From: Manihot esculenta | Lineage: Eukaryota; Streptophyta; Magnoliopsida; Malpighiales; Euphorbiaceae | NCBI RefSeq assembly: GCF_001659605.2 | Contig: NC_035162.2 | Coordinates: 4,669,248-4,733,247 of the forward strand | DNA: 64,000 bases | Reading direction: 5' to 3' | Part shown: positions 13,260 through 25,849 of the stretch, in pieces | How positions within the stretch are numbered: position 1 is the stretch's first letter | Layout: each line of letters begins with the position of its first letter | The notes under the pieces: generated by a model | Database searches by the model: none | Told to the model about the DNA's origin: nothing | What the model saw: the letters and a program-made list of their open reading frames with translations, nothing else | Made by a program: the position numbers and the translations under genes

Positions 13260-13928
13260 AATTTAATTAATTAATTGTTTTCTTTTTTCATCAACCAAAT
13301 AATTATTTTTATTTTTATTTTCTATTAAAAATAAATAAATAATAAAAAAAATATAATTTTAAGCTTAATAAATTTTTTATTTAGTTTCTAATGATTATTA
13401 ATAAATTAATTTCTATATTTTTAAAAATTTATTATTTTTTATCAACTAAATAGTTTTTCTTTTCTTATTTTTTTAAAAAATAAATAAAAATAATAATTTA
13501 ATTTTTTATTATAAAAATAAATAAAATAAAATAAAAAAAATTATTGTATTAACAGCAAAAAAAATAATAATATTTTAATAAATTTTTTAAAATGAAAATA
13601 CTAACCTATTAATAATAAAAATATTCAAAAATTAAATAATAAATATTCTATAAACTAATATTTTTGTTCTCAGACAAACAAAATGGTGATTGGATTTTGA
13701 CAGTGGCTAATATGCTGATGAAGTAAAATATAATAAAAAATAATATATCTAATTTTAATTATTTTTTAAAATAAAAAAGATAGATTTATATTTTATTAAA
13801 AAATATATTTATATATTTAAAAAGAAAAGAAGAAAAAAGAGAGAGAACGAGATGAAGTTTCGTCCAAGGAAGGGCTCCTCTGCCCTTTGGGGAGGAGGCC
13901 CGATATTGATAGTCTTCCTCTTTTCTTT

Positions 13929-13982
<54 letters not shown>

Positions 13983-15302
13983 CATTTTAAGCGTAAATTT
14001 GTTAGTTTTGTGGTGTTGTTGTTGAGATATGTGTTTTTGTAGGGTTATCGTTGGACTTCTTGCACTGTTGGGCTCGCTGGTTTTTGTAGGGTCATCGTTG
14101 AAGCATGACAAAATCCATCCTGAAAAATGCGCAAACCAACTGGACTTCTTATCTCTGCTCATTTTGTTCAAGTGATTGCTATTCCTTGATCAAAATTGAA
14201 CTGAACTATGCAATGCTTAAAGTGGAAAGTACGTGGTTGTCTAATTCTACCCCGTAAACGTATAGCTCAGATTCTGTTGGTTATGAATTGGTGGCATGCT
14301 ATGAACAATGGACTTGCTATTTGTATGCAAAAGTTGTCTTGGTGTTCACGCATAAATTAGCAGGATTTCGGTCATCATTTTTTATGATCCCAGGATGGAA
14401 ATAACGTTTTTTTCTGAATATTTGATATTCCCCAGGTTTCTTAGCAGTTTCTCTTAATGCTTTTGTTTGGAAACATCCTTCCCAGCCTTGCAGGAAAAGA
14501 AATCTCTCAATACTTTTCTGTTCTGCTAGCTAGAGAACTGAGACACTTACCAACCTTATAATTAATTATTTGGCTTTATCAGACATTGAACATTCCTTTC
14601 TTCCTCCCTTTTCTTCTTTCTTGGTCTTATCAATTACAGTAAGTTTGCTACTAGCAATATCAAGAGCAAAGAAGGGCAAGCAGAGATTTGGAAACTGCCT
14701 GCTCTAGCCTAGGGAGAAACCTGACCGCTAGAATATTGCAGACGTTTAGGCCAAAGCAAAAGAGCAGCGTCCCTTGTAGCACATAGATAACAAGAATCTT
14801 CCTACCAAACCAGCCATAAAATCAAGAAAGAACGATTAATATAATCTTCAATGGATCAAACAGCTATGTTTCCGATAGGCTACGTTACATCAATCATAAT
14901 TACCAGCCTAAGGTAAAATATGCGAGTTCTCTACAAATTGTAACCATTAGGAGCATGCTAGTCTAAATCAAAATTGGTCGGGGATTGCATATATAAAAAC
15001 CATTTTCCCCAAAAAGAACTGTATCGGAATTGCACATCTAATGCAAATGGTTTGGGAGGATCATTACCGAGCATATAGTTTCAGATGAGTTAAATATAAA
15101 TGGCTTGCTTCGTTAAGTTCTTCAACCAGAGACTCTATCCAAAACTTGCATCAGTGCAGAAGCCAAGTTTTTTTTTTCACAACCTTCCTCAGACTTGGCT
15201 TGTAAAACTCTTTCTTCATGAAGAAGAGGCATTCAAGGGAACCAACAGGTCATTTACACACAAAAAGACCACTACTGGAGTTCATATGGGGCTTGGCTCT
15301 TG
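13260..15302. other. AT-rich intergenic region with a giant poly(T) tract; right end is probable 3' UTR of the next gene
   Basis: 13260-13830 is almost pure A/T with no coding signal. A 52-base T homopolymer lies at 13931-13982. 14030-14110 carries two imperfect copies of a TTTTTGTAGGGTYATCGTTG phrase. 14600-15302 most likely includes the 3' UTR of the minus-strand gene ending at 15303. An open stretch at 13809-14171 (minus) is only a poly-Lys artefact of the T tract. Confidence 0.55.
13931..13982. repeat. Poly(T) homopolymer, 52 bp
   Basis: An uninterrupted run of 52 T, preceded by a CTTTTCTTTTC pyrimidine stretch. The length may be inaccurate in an assembly. It could be a microsatellite or the tail of a minus-strand retroposon. 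Confidence 0.9.
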
Positions 15303-18300
15303 TTATTCTACACCCTCAAGTTCTTCTTGGTCCTCCAATTGATTTTCCTCTTTGTTTATTTCTCCACCTCCACTTTCATGACTTCCAACACCATTCTTGA
15401 AAAACAATCCAAACGAGGAAACATCTTCATCAAGAACTTCTTCAGTTTCTTTGTCCTTTAATCTAGAGATTGTTTCACCATCCATCCATCTAGGGCAGTG
15501 ATGAGTAACTCCAAGAACAGCGTCAACTTGTGTATCAGATGAAGGTCTTGAAGTATGTGCAGATGTTTCAGTAATGTTAGATCTTGAGCAAGAACATTCA
15601 GGAACCGGATGGAAAAGAAAAGAAAATGGTTTCAACTTTGCGGATGCTTCTATAGCTCCATCAACTAAACTTCTCCTGAGATGCCTGCGTATCGATGTCA
15701 GCCAGGTGTGGTTCGCTTGATATAGGTGTTCACGGGTTTCTTCTAAAAGTTTGGCAATTTCCTTCCTACGATTACAGAGAACAGCAAAGGTTAACAAATA
15801 TAACTAGGAAAAAAAAGAAGGAAGATGGATGTACAGTCATTTACTAGAAATTACTAGGTAAGGTTGCATGATAGGTAAATTTGAAAATATATTATATGAT
15901 ACTTGCAATTAATGCATGTAACCTCCATATATCTTTGTCAGTTTGTCTCGCACAAATGCTATGAGACCAATATATATCCAGAAAGTAATACAAGACCCAC
16001 CGATTTGTCATGTAAATCAAAACAGAAGACAATTTATTTGACATAAGTTAGAAAAAAGCAAGGGAAAATGGGACAGGCATTCCCATTAAGAGGATTGATG
16101 GTACAGTACTTTGTAAAGATACTTGTGTGCTCAATTATTACCTGTCTGGTCGAAATGTTTTAGATGAAGCTGATTGGTAGAGCCGATGCCCCATAACCAA
16201 GCTGGCAAAATTTGGGTGTCCTTTCCCATCATGATCAAATCCAGGAATAAACACATCAGCTTCAACACAAATTACATAGTCAATTGCATCCCATAACAAT
16301 TTATGGGCATTGGTCCTCAACTCAATAACTGTACTTTCAGGCTCATTATCACTCTCAGCAACCCAGCCCCACCAACCTTCAATGTTATATGGATATTTGG
16401 GCCGAGCTGGAGGAGGTGGAAGTGGACGAGGACGTGGACCTGCAGTTTTCCATGATTCAAGCTTCTTTTCTTCAACAGCAGAAGGCGGGGGTTTTCGGTA
16501 TTTATCAACAAGATTAACCTCGCGACCGTAAATTCTACTGAGCTCCCATACAGTGCTGAGAGAAGTCCTATCAACAACATTTTCAAACATTGCATGAAGA
16601 GGAATCAGCGTCCTTTGGCCACCAAAAACTTCTCCCCCAGAAACATATATAATTGTGTCCCATGGGTATCCATATGCACGAAGAAGAATACCAACCTGTA
16701 AAAAACCAAGTGATGTAGATGAAAGGCCAGGTTATTGATTTCTTTAATTAGTCAATCTTTCAAAAGATATTTATGCTTGGTGGTTAAGTAGGTCAGTCAA
16801 ACAACCATTTTTATATATTGGGTGATCCTCACTAACTCACCCATCACCAAATCATGGATTTCAACATGCAAAAATATGTTGATCCTTCTTTTTTTAGAAA
16901 TACTCAGTTTATTTTGAAGACGACCCTACTTCCTCCACTGATTAAGTGGTGGAAGCAGCCTCCATATATCAAATAACAAAGTAGCTCATCCTAAAATCCC
17001 AATGAGGATTAAAATCCATGTAAGTATTTATGTTTTTATGTGTACATAGTTATCATGCTAAAGAAGCGCTAAGTTCCAGTTAGGCTCTCACCTCTTCTGG
17101 CATTAATGGACATGAACCATTATGGCGTTGCTCAACAGAATTTACGGATAGCTTTCCCTTGACGATCCTACGTTTTATCATCCAGGCTCGTTTGTGCTGA
17201 ATGAGTTCAGTGTGAACATCCTTGGGGAGAGCTCCAAGACACAATCAAACACCAGGTAAGCTCTTCAGTTAAAAGGTTTGATAAATCAAAGCAACAAGCA
17301 TTCCATCTGGGTTTGGCAAAGGTACCTGGAAGAGTTCAGCACAGCCATAATATGCCAAAGCATCTCTTGTCATCCCAGGATCAAAGGCTATAAATGGCCG
17401 GCCAGGAGCTCGCAACCTAACAGATAAGACAGTTCTGGAAATAAGCAAGAGTAATGTGAAAGAAAATTGAAAAAATGTTTTATGTTCAGTCATTGACCTA
17501 TTCAATATTTTAGTTGTGAGTTCCTGGACCTCTTCGCGGAAGCGCAAGGCATGATAAGCAACTCTACATCTCAGCCTTTGATATTCTTCAAGATGAGGTG
17601 GGAGCATGGCCTACAAAAGCACCAGATTTTTTAAAACAGATTTTTCTTTTTTGGTAATTATTTCACCCTACATTTCCAGGCTCATAACTAGTTCCATAGG
17701 TTTCTATTGGATCCATAATTCAAGTTGACATACTAGCATATCAAGTTAACCTTAATTACAACTAAGCAAAAGCAAAGGCATGCAATCAAGTCTGTGTTGC
17801 CCCCACCTGCAAGCATCCCCCATCAGAAACCACCAGTTCAACCACTGAATGCTTATTAAGTACAGGAAGAACATGATGCAAATAAAAATATGGTGAAGCT
17901 GAATGAGACACCCTGAATGATGGGATCTCCTTTTTTCTCCTTGCCCCTTTAAGATCTTTTGGAAGGGTTTTAACAACTTTTATATCTTTTGCCAAAGCTG
18001 CAGTGAACTGGTCCTCGTTGTAAAGGTACGCAAAACTCTTGAACTCAGAGCTGCAACAAACAAACATATCAATCAGTTGCTTGGTAATGAACAAGTAGCA
18101 ATAATTGTAATTTTGTGCAAACAATTTATTGAAGTTGACATTGAACCTAAAAACAAGTAGTCACCTGATTCCTTTACTGCTTGTGGTTGATTGGAGCTCA
18201 GGAATAACTAAAGTGGCATTAAGAAGTCGAGCAACTACAACCACATCACATATCTGAGAGATCATTAAGATATTAAATATCTTCGAATATAAAACTCATA

Positions 18301-20704
18301 ATTTAGTATCAGTCTAATGTTCCAATTGAAGATGCTATCCTCACCGAGTTCCTAATTTCACGGAAACCACCTTGTATCCTGACAAAAATGTATCCATTTG
18401 ATAGGGGTATGGGATCTGTTACATGCATATCAAAGTTAGGAAGCTAATATAACATAAATCATAACTAAAACAAACAAAAACTACTAGCATGCAAACTTCA
18501 TATAATAACTTATCCTCTTGATGCAAGCATAGATGGTTATATTTCTTGGAAAGGCAGAAAAGAAAATGTAGAAAGTTATAAATCCTACAATCCTTGTAAG
18601 TGGTGTTATCTTGTGAGATTATCAATTGAAAACAATGTAAGATACTACAACAGCATAATTACTAATGATATATTAAGGCACAAAGGGACCCTAGAGGCCT
18701 AGGTGCAAAGGGCAAAATCGAGGTGCAGACTGCAAAGAGGTCAGGCACAAGGAAATAAAACAGACAAATAACCTATATGAGAGAACTATCCGTATTAGTA
18801 ACCAAAACTATTAGAACTAAGGCGCCAATTTTTTGTAAAATCCAAAAACAAGAAGATATAAAACAGCAAATTTTTTTCTCATCCCCCCCCCCCCCCAAAA
18901 CCACCACTACAACAAAACACAAATGCAGATGTAGGAACAGCTATCTGATATAAAAGCAATTTTTGCTTCTATCTCTCTCTTTTTGGTTGAGCATGACAGC
19001 ATGGTAAACTCACAAACGCAATTGAACCAATGAATGGAGATCCCTATATGAAAATAACAGTTAAGATGGGGGAAAAAAAGAAAGCATTTGCAGAATATAT
19101 ATTATGGAGGTATTATAAATGTTGCCAGCCTTTTTGGGGAAGGCAACAGGAAAATCAAGTTAGAAAGATATGAAATCGACACATCTACTGCATTTTTTTT
19201 TACTTTTTGTTTAATCTTCACTACACTATACAATAGGAAGAGTACATAAGGTGTTCAGTAAGTCTAGGGATGAATTTGGATGGTTTAGCATAAAGTATTA
19301 GGATAGCAAATGTGAATGAGCGAGAAATGCTGGTGAGCAAATACTGCATTAAAAAGATAGCAGCTACTTGAGGGACATATAACTAGAAAAGACCATAAAC
19401 CCATTACTTTATCATTTGGGTTGATAAGAAGTCAAGTGCACATTCAAAGATCCTTGCACCTTTTGATAATATATCAAAAACATGTAATGAAAAAATGACT
19501 AATTTCTTGAATGGTACAAAATTATTACATACTTCCCACGCAGAAAAAAGCTTTTTAAATAAATCAAGCAGAATTATTTCAAGTTGACAATTATGTCTTG
19601 TCATATTAAGAACTACAAAGATAACCTTCAACAATACAATTAGAGAAGGATGGACAAAAAGCAAAATCACAGTATTCAAGCAAATGCTGAGAACTCACAT
19701 CAATCAAGCAGCAAGCAACCCTAAATCAAAAAATAAAGGCATTTTTTCCGTCTTGCAGGTGCCTACTGAGCAATGAACTTTTTTTTTTTTTTAAACAAGC
19801 GTTTTAATTATTAATCAGAGCAAGTCCCCATAGAGCAAATAATCAAGAAACCAATATAGTTCTATAAAACGTGTGCTAGAACTGCAAATCTCAACCGTTA
19901 AATTCCTTCAAAAGATAGATGTATACCAAGACATGCATGAAAGCTAACCTGCATAATGTCCTCTTGGATTTGCATCCGGATGCAGAGATTCAAAACGTCT
20001 CACTGGACCCCATAGTCTTCTGTACAATGGACTCTGCACCACAGATTAAGGGCAAAACTATTAATTCCCATAAATAGACTACGAACACAAGGACACAGTT
20101 CTGCAATTCGGAAAGCACATGGTCCACGCATTACTGTAGCCAGCAAAAAAGTTGAGCACGTAAATGGAAATAAGAGTAATCAAAATTATTGCCAAAATTC
20201 AAAAACAGATCCAAACTAAAGAAAAAAAAAGAGACAGAGAGAGAGAGAGAGAGACGAACACATTAATTTAACTAATTCAAGAAAATAAACATGTAAATTC
20301 ATCTGGGTTTCATTGAATAACTTCAGATCCATGCAAAACCCATGAAAGCCCAAAGACTAGGCCAACACCAACATTCCTATGAGTGGAATCTCACTGCTTC
20401 ATAAAAAAGCTAAAATCAAAAGTTTTTTCCCACAAGCAGCCAGAAGAAAAAAAAAAATTGAAAACCCACCAAACCAGCAACAAAATCCAAATGCATTAAA
20501 CAAAAGGGAGATTGTTAGAAGTACTGTTTTGGATAATTCAGCGTTCTCAAATACGGGTCTCCAAGAGAAGATTGTGATGGAAGACTGGTACTCTGCAATG
20601 CCTTCCTCAGTGAATCTAGCCAGGAGAAAGTGTACAAAAAGAGAGAAAGCAGACAAAACTAAGCCAACTAAACCAACCCATTTCATCTTAGACTTAAACA
20701 CCAT
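15303..20704 (-). CDS. O-fucosyltransferase-family membrane protein (At4g17430-type)
   Basis: Ten coding exons on the minus strand keep phase and give 672 aa: 20525-20704, 19949-20033, 18345-18415, 18165-18253, 17807-18050, 17498-17610, 17326-17416, 17092-17220, 16142-16695, 15303-15765. All junctions are GT-AG. An N-terminal anchor (about residues 9-29, WVGLVGLVLSAFSLFVHFLL) suggests a type II Golgi protein. Then come GGFREIRNSICDVVVVARLLNATLVIPEL, the middle domain with RLRCRVAYHALRF, CPLMPEEVGILLRAYGY and IYVSGGEVFGGQ. A Pro-rich linker (PRPRPLPPPPARPKYPYN) precedes GWWGW and the EADVFIPGFD...GHRLY block. The usual HLRYExDM segment is replaced by AFDPGMTRDALAYYGC, so substrate and catalysis are uncertain. 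The acidic C-terminal tail is rich in Glu. I recall Arabidopsis At4g17430 as nearly identical through the core. Biochemical function is unknown. Confidence 0.9.
18884..18897. repeat. Poly(C) run in an intron
   Basis: About 14 consecutive C inside intron 2 of the minus-strand O-fucosyltransferase-family gene (G-run on the sense strand). Simple-sequence feature only. Confidence 0.8.
20236..20254. repeat. (GA)n microsatellite in intron 1 of the At4g17430-type gene
   Basis: Short dinucleotide GA repeat within the first intron on the opposite strand of the gene. A second CT run lies at 20760-20784. Confidence 0.8.
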
Positions 20705-21030
20705 TTTACCTTCCCCCTTCATTGAAACCAAGCACACCACTTCCCCTCCTCCCTCCCTCCCTCTCTCTCTCTCTCTCTCTCTCTAAAATATGTAAAAACA
20801 GAGACTTTCTCTCTCTACAAGACTACCACCACACGTTTCTACTTGCTGAGCGAAGGAGCTTGGGCTTTGGCAAGTCTAAAAGAGGGAAGAAGACGGTGGA
20901 AGAATGAAAGTCAAGAGAGTCGGAGAAAGAGAAATAGAAACGCGTGAGAAAAATAATCCCGGTCTTGAAAACCATAGCAGAGCCAGTGTTTGAGTTGGAT
21001 AAATCTGACAACGCCATTTTTATAAGATTT
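20705..21030 (-). promoter_or_regulatory. 5' leader of the At4g17430-type gene
   Basis: The leader contains a CT microsatellite on the plus strand (about 20745-20784, GA-repeat on the sense strand), common in plant 5' UTRs. Open stretches at 20379-20786 (+) and 20823-21017 (-) overlap it and have no family similarity. An upstream ATG in the minus-strand stretch (21015-21017) could act as a uORF if transcription starts that far out. Confidence 0.4.
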
Positions 21031-22714
21031 TGTTAGATCTAACCACTCCCACATTCTGGTGCGTGGATTTGACGGACCAATCAAAGACATAAAAAAGCTT
21101 AATTAACGTACAGATTATGGAGAAATTATATTGTAGGAGGAGGGGGTTCCAGTTGCCAGTGTCCTGTACTGTCTGTCACACCTAATGTTTGGACATCTAA
21201 AGGCTGCTCCCATCATTTTTGTAAATTTTCTTTTCTTCAATAAAATATATATTCTTTTAACTAACCTTTTAAAAATAGACTATTAAATATAAAAATCTAT
21301 ATATTTATTATTGTTTTATGCAACAAAATTCATCCTTTAAATTTTATTGTAATTATAATTAATTATAAAATTAATTTTAACCAAAAGTATACCATCAGAT
21401 TATGGAGATTTAAAATTAATCCAATAGCTTTTTATATTTTCAATTGTTAATCATTATACTAAGATTTTATTAGTAAAAATTTGGAAACAAATATGCCAAT
21501 TATTATATTAACTCCTTGTTTTAAAATTCATATATTTAATATTAATGAAGGTTAATTGTTTAAACTGTTAAAGAAGGTTAATGGAATTGAATGCCTATAG
21601 CTCATTAAATTTTTAATTAAATAACTTAAAATTAAAATTTCCTCTGCCCCATTTTCATTTTCAATTACCCTTTTTCCAACACTAGGAAGAAAATGCAATA
21701 CTCTCTTATTAAAAAAACTTTCCTTGAAATTCAATAAAAACAAGAGCGTGAGGGCCTTTGCTTTAAGTGGGTTACAGTCACAGCTTCCACTGATGGGATA
21801 ACGTTGCCACCGCTCACATGCCCAATACTGGCTTGGCTCCTACCTTTGACATCCACCAGGAGCCATACTGTCACGTGACACTCCTCTTTAGCTCAGTTGA
21901 CCTGGTTTCACAATCTTTCTGATTTTAGGTGTCATAATTGAACTGCACACTTTCAGTTCATACTCTAATTTTATTAACTTCCATTTTAATCTAATTTCAA
22001 TTTTTTAAACCCTTTAAACAATTGACGTTTGAATAAGACCTGGAGGTTGAGTATCAATTAAAATTAATTGTGTAAAAGATAATAACTTTAATTTTGATAA
22101 TCATACAAGAGACTAGCACATGGATTGTTCTTTTTTTCTTTTTCCTCTCTTGTTAATTTGGGGATGGGTTGATGCAGGTGAATAAAATCTGAAGAGATAC
22201 GGGGGCATTTTCATTTTCACAGAGAAAATGGAAAAGGGGAAAACAGTGGGGGCTAATAAAGTTAATGAGCACAAAGGATCTGAAATTGGGATGGAAAAGT
22301 GACCAGCTATTGGGTTTTTACTGCTTTAGGGACAAACTCAGAAGAGGATTGTTTTCTTAGTTAAGGGCTAGGCAAGAGCCTAATTGCACTTGCCTCACCA
22401 TAATTATTACCTGATTTGAGCTTTTATTTTAGAGGAAGGTTCAGTTTCAGTTGCAGTTGCAGATTTCAAGTTCTTTGAAAATTTCAGTGATAATGATTGT
22501 TCACATTTCCAAGCTAAATAAATTTGAGTTTCCCTTTAGGCTTTGCTAAAGATTATTGGATGGGTCAACGTGGGATTTAAAGGTTGGCTGCATCATTGTT
22601 TTGGACCACTGATACACTACTATGAGCCATCACTACTAAAAGAATAATTGGATACCTTATGGTGTAGTTTTTGAGATTTACTAAAACATGCAACTTAGTT
22701 GTTATTTTTTTTTT
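21031..22714. other. Intergenic region, AT-rich
   Basis: No gene is visible. A TCACGTGA palindrome (G-box core at 21872-21877) lies about 1.2 kb upstream of the minus-strand gene start at 20704. The rest is AT-rich spacer leading up to the LINE-like insertion. Confidence 0.5.
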
Positions 22715-22731
22715 ATAATAAATAATTTAGT
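22715..22731. repeat. Target-site duplication, left copy (17 bp)
   Basis: ATAATAAATAATTTAGT, identical to 23599-23615. Confidence 0.8.
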
Positions 22732-23598
22732 ACAGAGCCTTTTATTGCCGGTCTTCGCGGTTTTCCCCTGTCTGAAGAACCTCCTCTCCTAGCCTTGGAC
22801 GTGGGTTCCCTTTCCTACCTTCAGGGTTGGTTGTATATATGTTTTTTTGGTCTTCCTCCTGTGGTTGCAGGCAACGCTTCATGGAGAAGGGTTTCTTTTG
22901 TTGGTCCTGTTTTTTTCGTCCTCAAGCCCTTATCTTAGTTCTTTTTTTAGATCTTTCATTTGGGATTGTGTTGTGCCTCTTTGCATGCGGAAAGTGGTTT
23001 TCTCAGAAGTTTGTTACTGTCGGTGAACGAGAGGTATCCTCAAGGACATTAACAGAGACAAATCGGTTTCTCCTGGTCCTCAAAGCCTATAGAGAATGAG
23101 AAGGCCAGAGCTTTGCCTCCTCCATGGGTTCGGACAGCCACAGTCTTTGCATGCAGCTAGTTGGTACAGTTCTGTGGTGCCCTTGTTTGGCAGCTTCAAG
23201 TTCTCCTTTGAATGGAAGATCATCTAGCCTCTGTTTATTTATTTTCGCGGCCCCGCTTGTGTGGTGAATGTTTTGCTCAACCTTTTTTTTCCCTTATATT
23301 TCTAGTTGATGGATTTGATCTAGCTTTTGCGTCCAAAGGTGCTTAACGATCGAGTTCCTCCTCACTGCCTCAGGCTTCTTCTCCTTCTCTGCATGTTGCG
23401 GCACCATGGTGAAGATGTCTTCAGGTTGGTGGAATCGGGTTTGGGGCTTCGAGTTTTGTTTAGCAGGCCTTCTATTTGGGCTGGGTTGTTCTATGGCCTT
23501 GGATTGCTTATTTTTTGAGCTGTATCTTTGTGAGCCTACTCATGTGGGTTTAGCCCACTTTCTTATGAATGAACTTTATCCTTCGACAACAAAATAAA
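22732..23598 (+). mobile_element. Non-LTR retroelement insertion (5'-truncated LINE-like) with 17-bp target-site duplication
   Basis: A GC-richer 867-bp block interrupts AT-rich DNA and is flanked by perfect 17-bp direct repeats ATAATAAATAATTTAGT at 22715-22731 and 23599-23615. It ends in CTTATGAATGAACTTTATC plus an A-rich tail (acaacaaaataaa), the pattern of target-primed reverse transcription in plus orientation. No intact reverse transcriptase is present, so the piece is a 3' fragment or non-autonomous copy. Small open stretches inside (22827-23099, 23327-23597) show no recognisable domain. Confidence 0.72.
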
Positions 23599-23615
23599 AT
23601 AATAAATAATTTAGT
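23599..23615. repeat. Target-site duplication, right copy (17 bp)
   Basis: ATAATAAATAATTTAGT, identical to 22715-22731. It directly follows the A-rich tail of the inserted element. Confidence 0.8.
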
Positions 23616-23620
23616 TATTG

Positions 23621-24560
23621 TTTTTTTTTAAGATATAAATTTATTGATAAGAGCCCGTCGAAAAATATTACATGAGAAAGGATCTTAAGGTCCAAAACAA
23701 TAACGTATACACCACAAACCCTAAGGCCCAAAAACCTAAGTTTGACCCGATCCTTGACCCCACTAACAATCTCCATTACGCCGCTCACCTTCCTCCAGCA
23801 GCCATGGCCAACGAAAGACCATATTAGACGACAGTTCCTCCAAAAACATAAGTCGGTGGCAAAAAAACTAAGATAAAGAAGAAAGGAGGAACCACATCAA
23901 GAACTGCCAGAAAGAAAACCTTCAAGGATCAACAGAGAACAACGTGGATCGAAGTGAACTCACATGCAGCGTTGAGGTAAGGATAGTTGGAGAAGACTAA
24001 ACACTTGAAAAGTAGAAGAAAAAAAATTCTACAATTGAGTGTAGCCTCCTGGTGAGAGCCAGAGGAGAAGAATCTCAAAAAAAAAATGAATCTCAAAAGA
24101 GATGAGGCTGCGAGAGGAGAACTCTCCATCTCACCCATCGTTGTAAGCAAGGAAATCATCGGAAGTACAACACTGAGGGAATTTCTCTGACCGAGCCAAA
24201 GGGACGACCTCCAGATACAGCAAGAGAGGGAGTGAGCAAACACCAATCCATCGATGCTTCTCCATCGTCAAACCTCCATGCATGGCTCAGATTTGGGAGT
24301 GTCTACAGCAGAAAAAAAAAACACAAACACAAACAACCCAACAACAGGAAACAAATATAAGCGCCTGCTGAGAAGTCCAAAGACAATTAAAAAAAAAAAA
24401 AAAAAAAACTATTTACAGTCTCACTCAGAGGAGAGAGAGGAGAAACCCACGAGTCGAGTGAGGTGGAGGAGCCGAGGAGCCACCCGAGCCACCCCTACCT
24501 GAAAGGGGCAGAGGTAACCGCGAATTCAGCGCAAGAAAAGATCCACTATCTTAGAAAGAG
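23621..24560 (-). mobile_element. LINE-like 3' remnant in minus orientation
   Basis: It begins on the plus strand with a T-run (about 23621-23629) and TATAAATTTATTGATAAGAGC. On the minus strand this reads as a 3' terminus ending ...CTTATCAATAAATTTATATCTT plus poly(A). The body is GC-richer than its surroundings. A second A-run at 24390-24408 may mark an internal break. No reverse transcriptase is readable and no clear target duplication was found, so both class and right edge are tentative. Confidence 0.4.
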
Positions 24561-25059
24561 AAAACTACAAAGAGAGAAAACGGTATGAGATTGAATAGAA
24601 ACCAATTAATTATTGACATCAAAACTATCATGATTAAATAGTTATAACATGTTCTATCTGCTGCTGATTCTGAGTCCAAGTTTGGATTCATATTCCTTCT
24701 CGGTATATAAATTTTTTATGACTTTAAATTAATGATATTTCTTTTCTTTAAAAAAAATTAGTTATAAATATTAAAATTAATTTATAAAAAATGAAATTCT
24801 AACAGTAAAGTTTAGCAGAACTATTTAGAAGCTAAATTATTTGTGACAGCTACTGACTTGTGAGTTTTATCAAATTTTAAAAATTATATTGCAAATTATC
24901 TAAAAAATAAATAATTCTCCTATTTGAATGCAAGTAATTATTTGATGAGAGAAATTATCCTTTTGAGAATTTAATGGTTCGAGGTTTAAAAAATAAAAAA
25001 ATTACATAGTTCCACAACAAATTACATATATTAATACTCTGCAAAAAATAATTTATATT

Positions 25060-25184
25060 TAAAAAAATATTTTACGTGAAAAATAGAAAATATTTTTAAT
25101 AAAATAATTTATTTGTTATTGTTTAATTTTAATTTAAAAAATAAAATATATTAATAAATTTATATATAAAAATAAAGATATTAA
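25060..25184. repeat. AT-rich dispersed repeat, copy 1
   Basis: It shares an extended AT-rich phrase (AATTTATT...GTTTAATTTTAATT...AAAAAATAAAATATATTAA...) with 58040-58160, and a looser match with 25850-26030. It is interrupted or followed by the LINE-like piece at 25185. Confidence 0.45.
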
Positions 25185-25700
25185 TGCAGTAATTGCATTA
25201 AAACAAGGCCTCACTCAGGAGTATATACAAGAAGTGGCTCATACAAATCAAAAGAGATTAGGATACCATCTAACCCAACAGCTCAGCTCAGAATAGAGAA
25301 GTCCAGAACTAGAATCGAAGCTAATCAACCCAACTGAAAGCAAGCTAACCAAAATCTAAAAAATTAAATTCAAATTCAAAAAAGCAGAATGCTTCCACAG
25401 CCTTTCAGACGTAGTAATTCAACAATAGTCACCGCTACCGCTTCGTCACCGACCAACAAGCACACTACCAGCCACGTCGATTCTAAAAAGGCAAGATGTC
25501 GTCGATTTCAGATCAGAACCACCCTATGGCAACGCCAACGACATCTTTTTGAAGCATCATCTGATCACAAAGAAAACTAACTGAGGAGAGTGCAAAAGGC
25601 CGAACCAAGAGCATATACTCCAATATCAAGCACATAGGCATCTTCAATACGAGAGACAACGTCAATAGAGTCGTGATTTTGATATGGTCTTTTGTGATTA
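25185..25700 (-). mobile_element. LINE-like remnant in minus orientation
   Basis: A moderately GC-rich block is embedded in AT-rich repeat DNA. Its minus-strand end, ...GCCTTGTTTTAATGCAATTAC, resembles LINE 3' ends. No open reading frame with a recognisable domain is present, and no target duplication was found. Confidence 0.35.
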
Positions 25701-25849
25701 AAGCTGTCTTTTTTTAAAAAATATATATATAATTTTATTTTATTTTAAATATACGTTAATTAATTTTTATATTTTTATTTCGTTTATACTTTTAAAATAT
25801 CTAAATTATATGAAAGGTATTAATTTGGGTTTCATTTATATTCCTTTTA

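Noticed and set aside
13809..14171. Minus-strand open frame with a long poly-Lys segment
   Set aside because: The Lys run is the translation of the 52-base T tract; the flanks resemble no protein family.
20379..20907. Plus-strand open frames over the 5' end of the minus-strand O-fucosyltransferase-family gene
   Set aside because: They lie antisense to a well-supported first exon and CT-repeat leader, with low-complexity content and no family similarity.
22827..23597. Cys-rich and hydrophobic small frames as secreted peptides
   Set aside because: They lie inside the LINE-like insertion and overlap each other in different frames, so they are likely chance.
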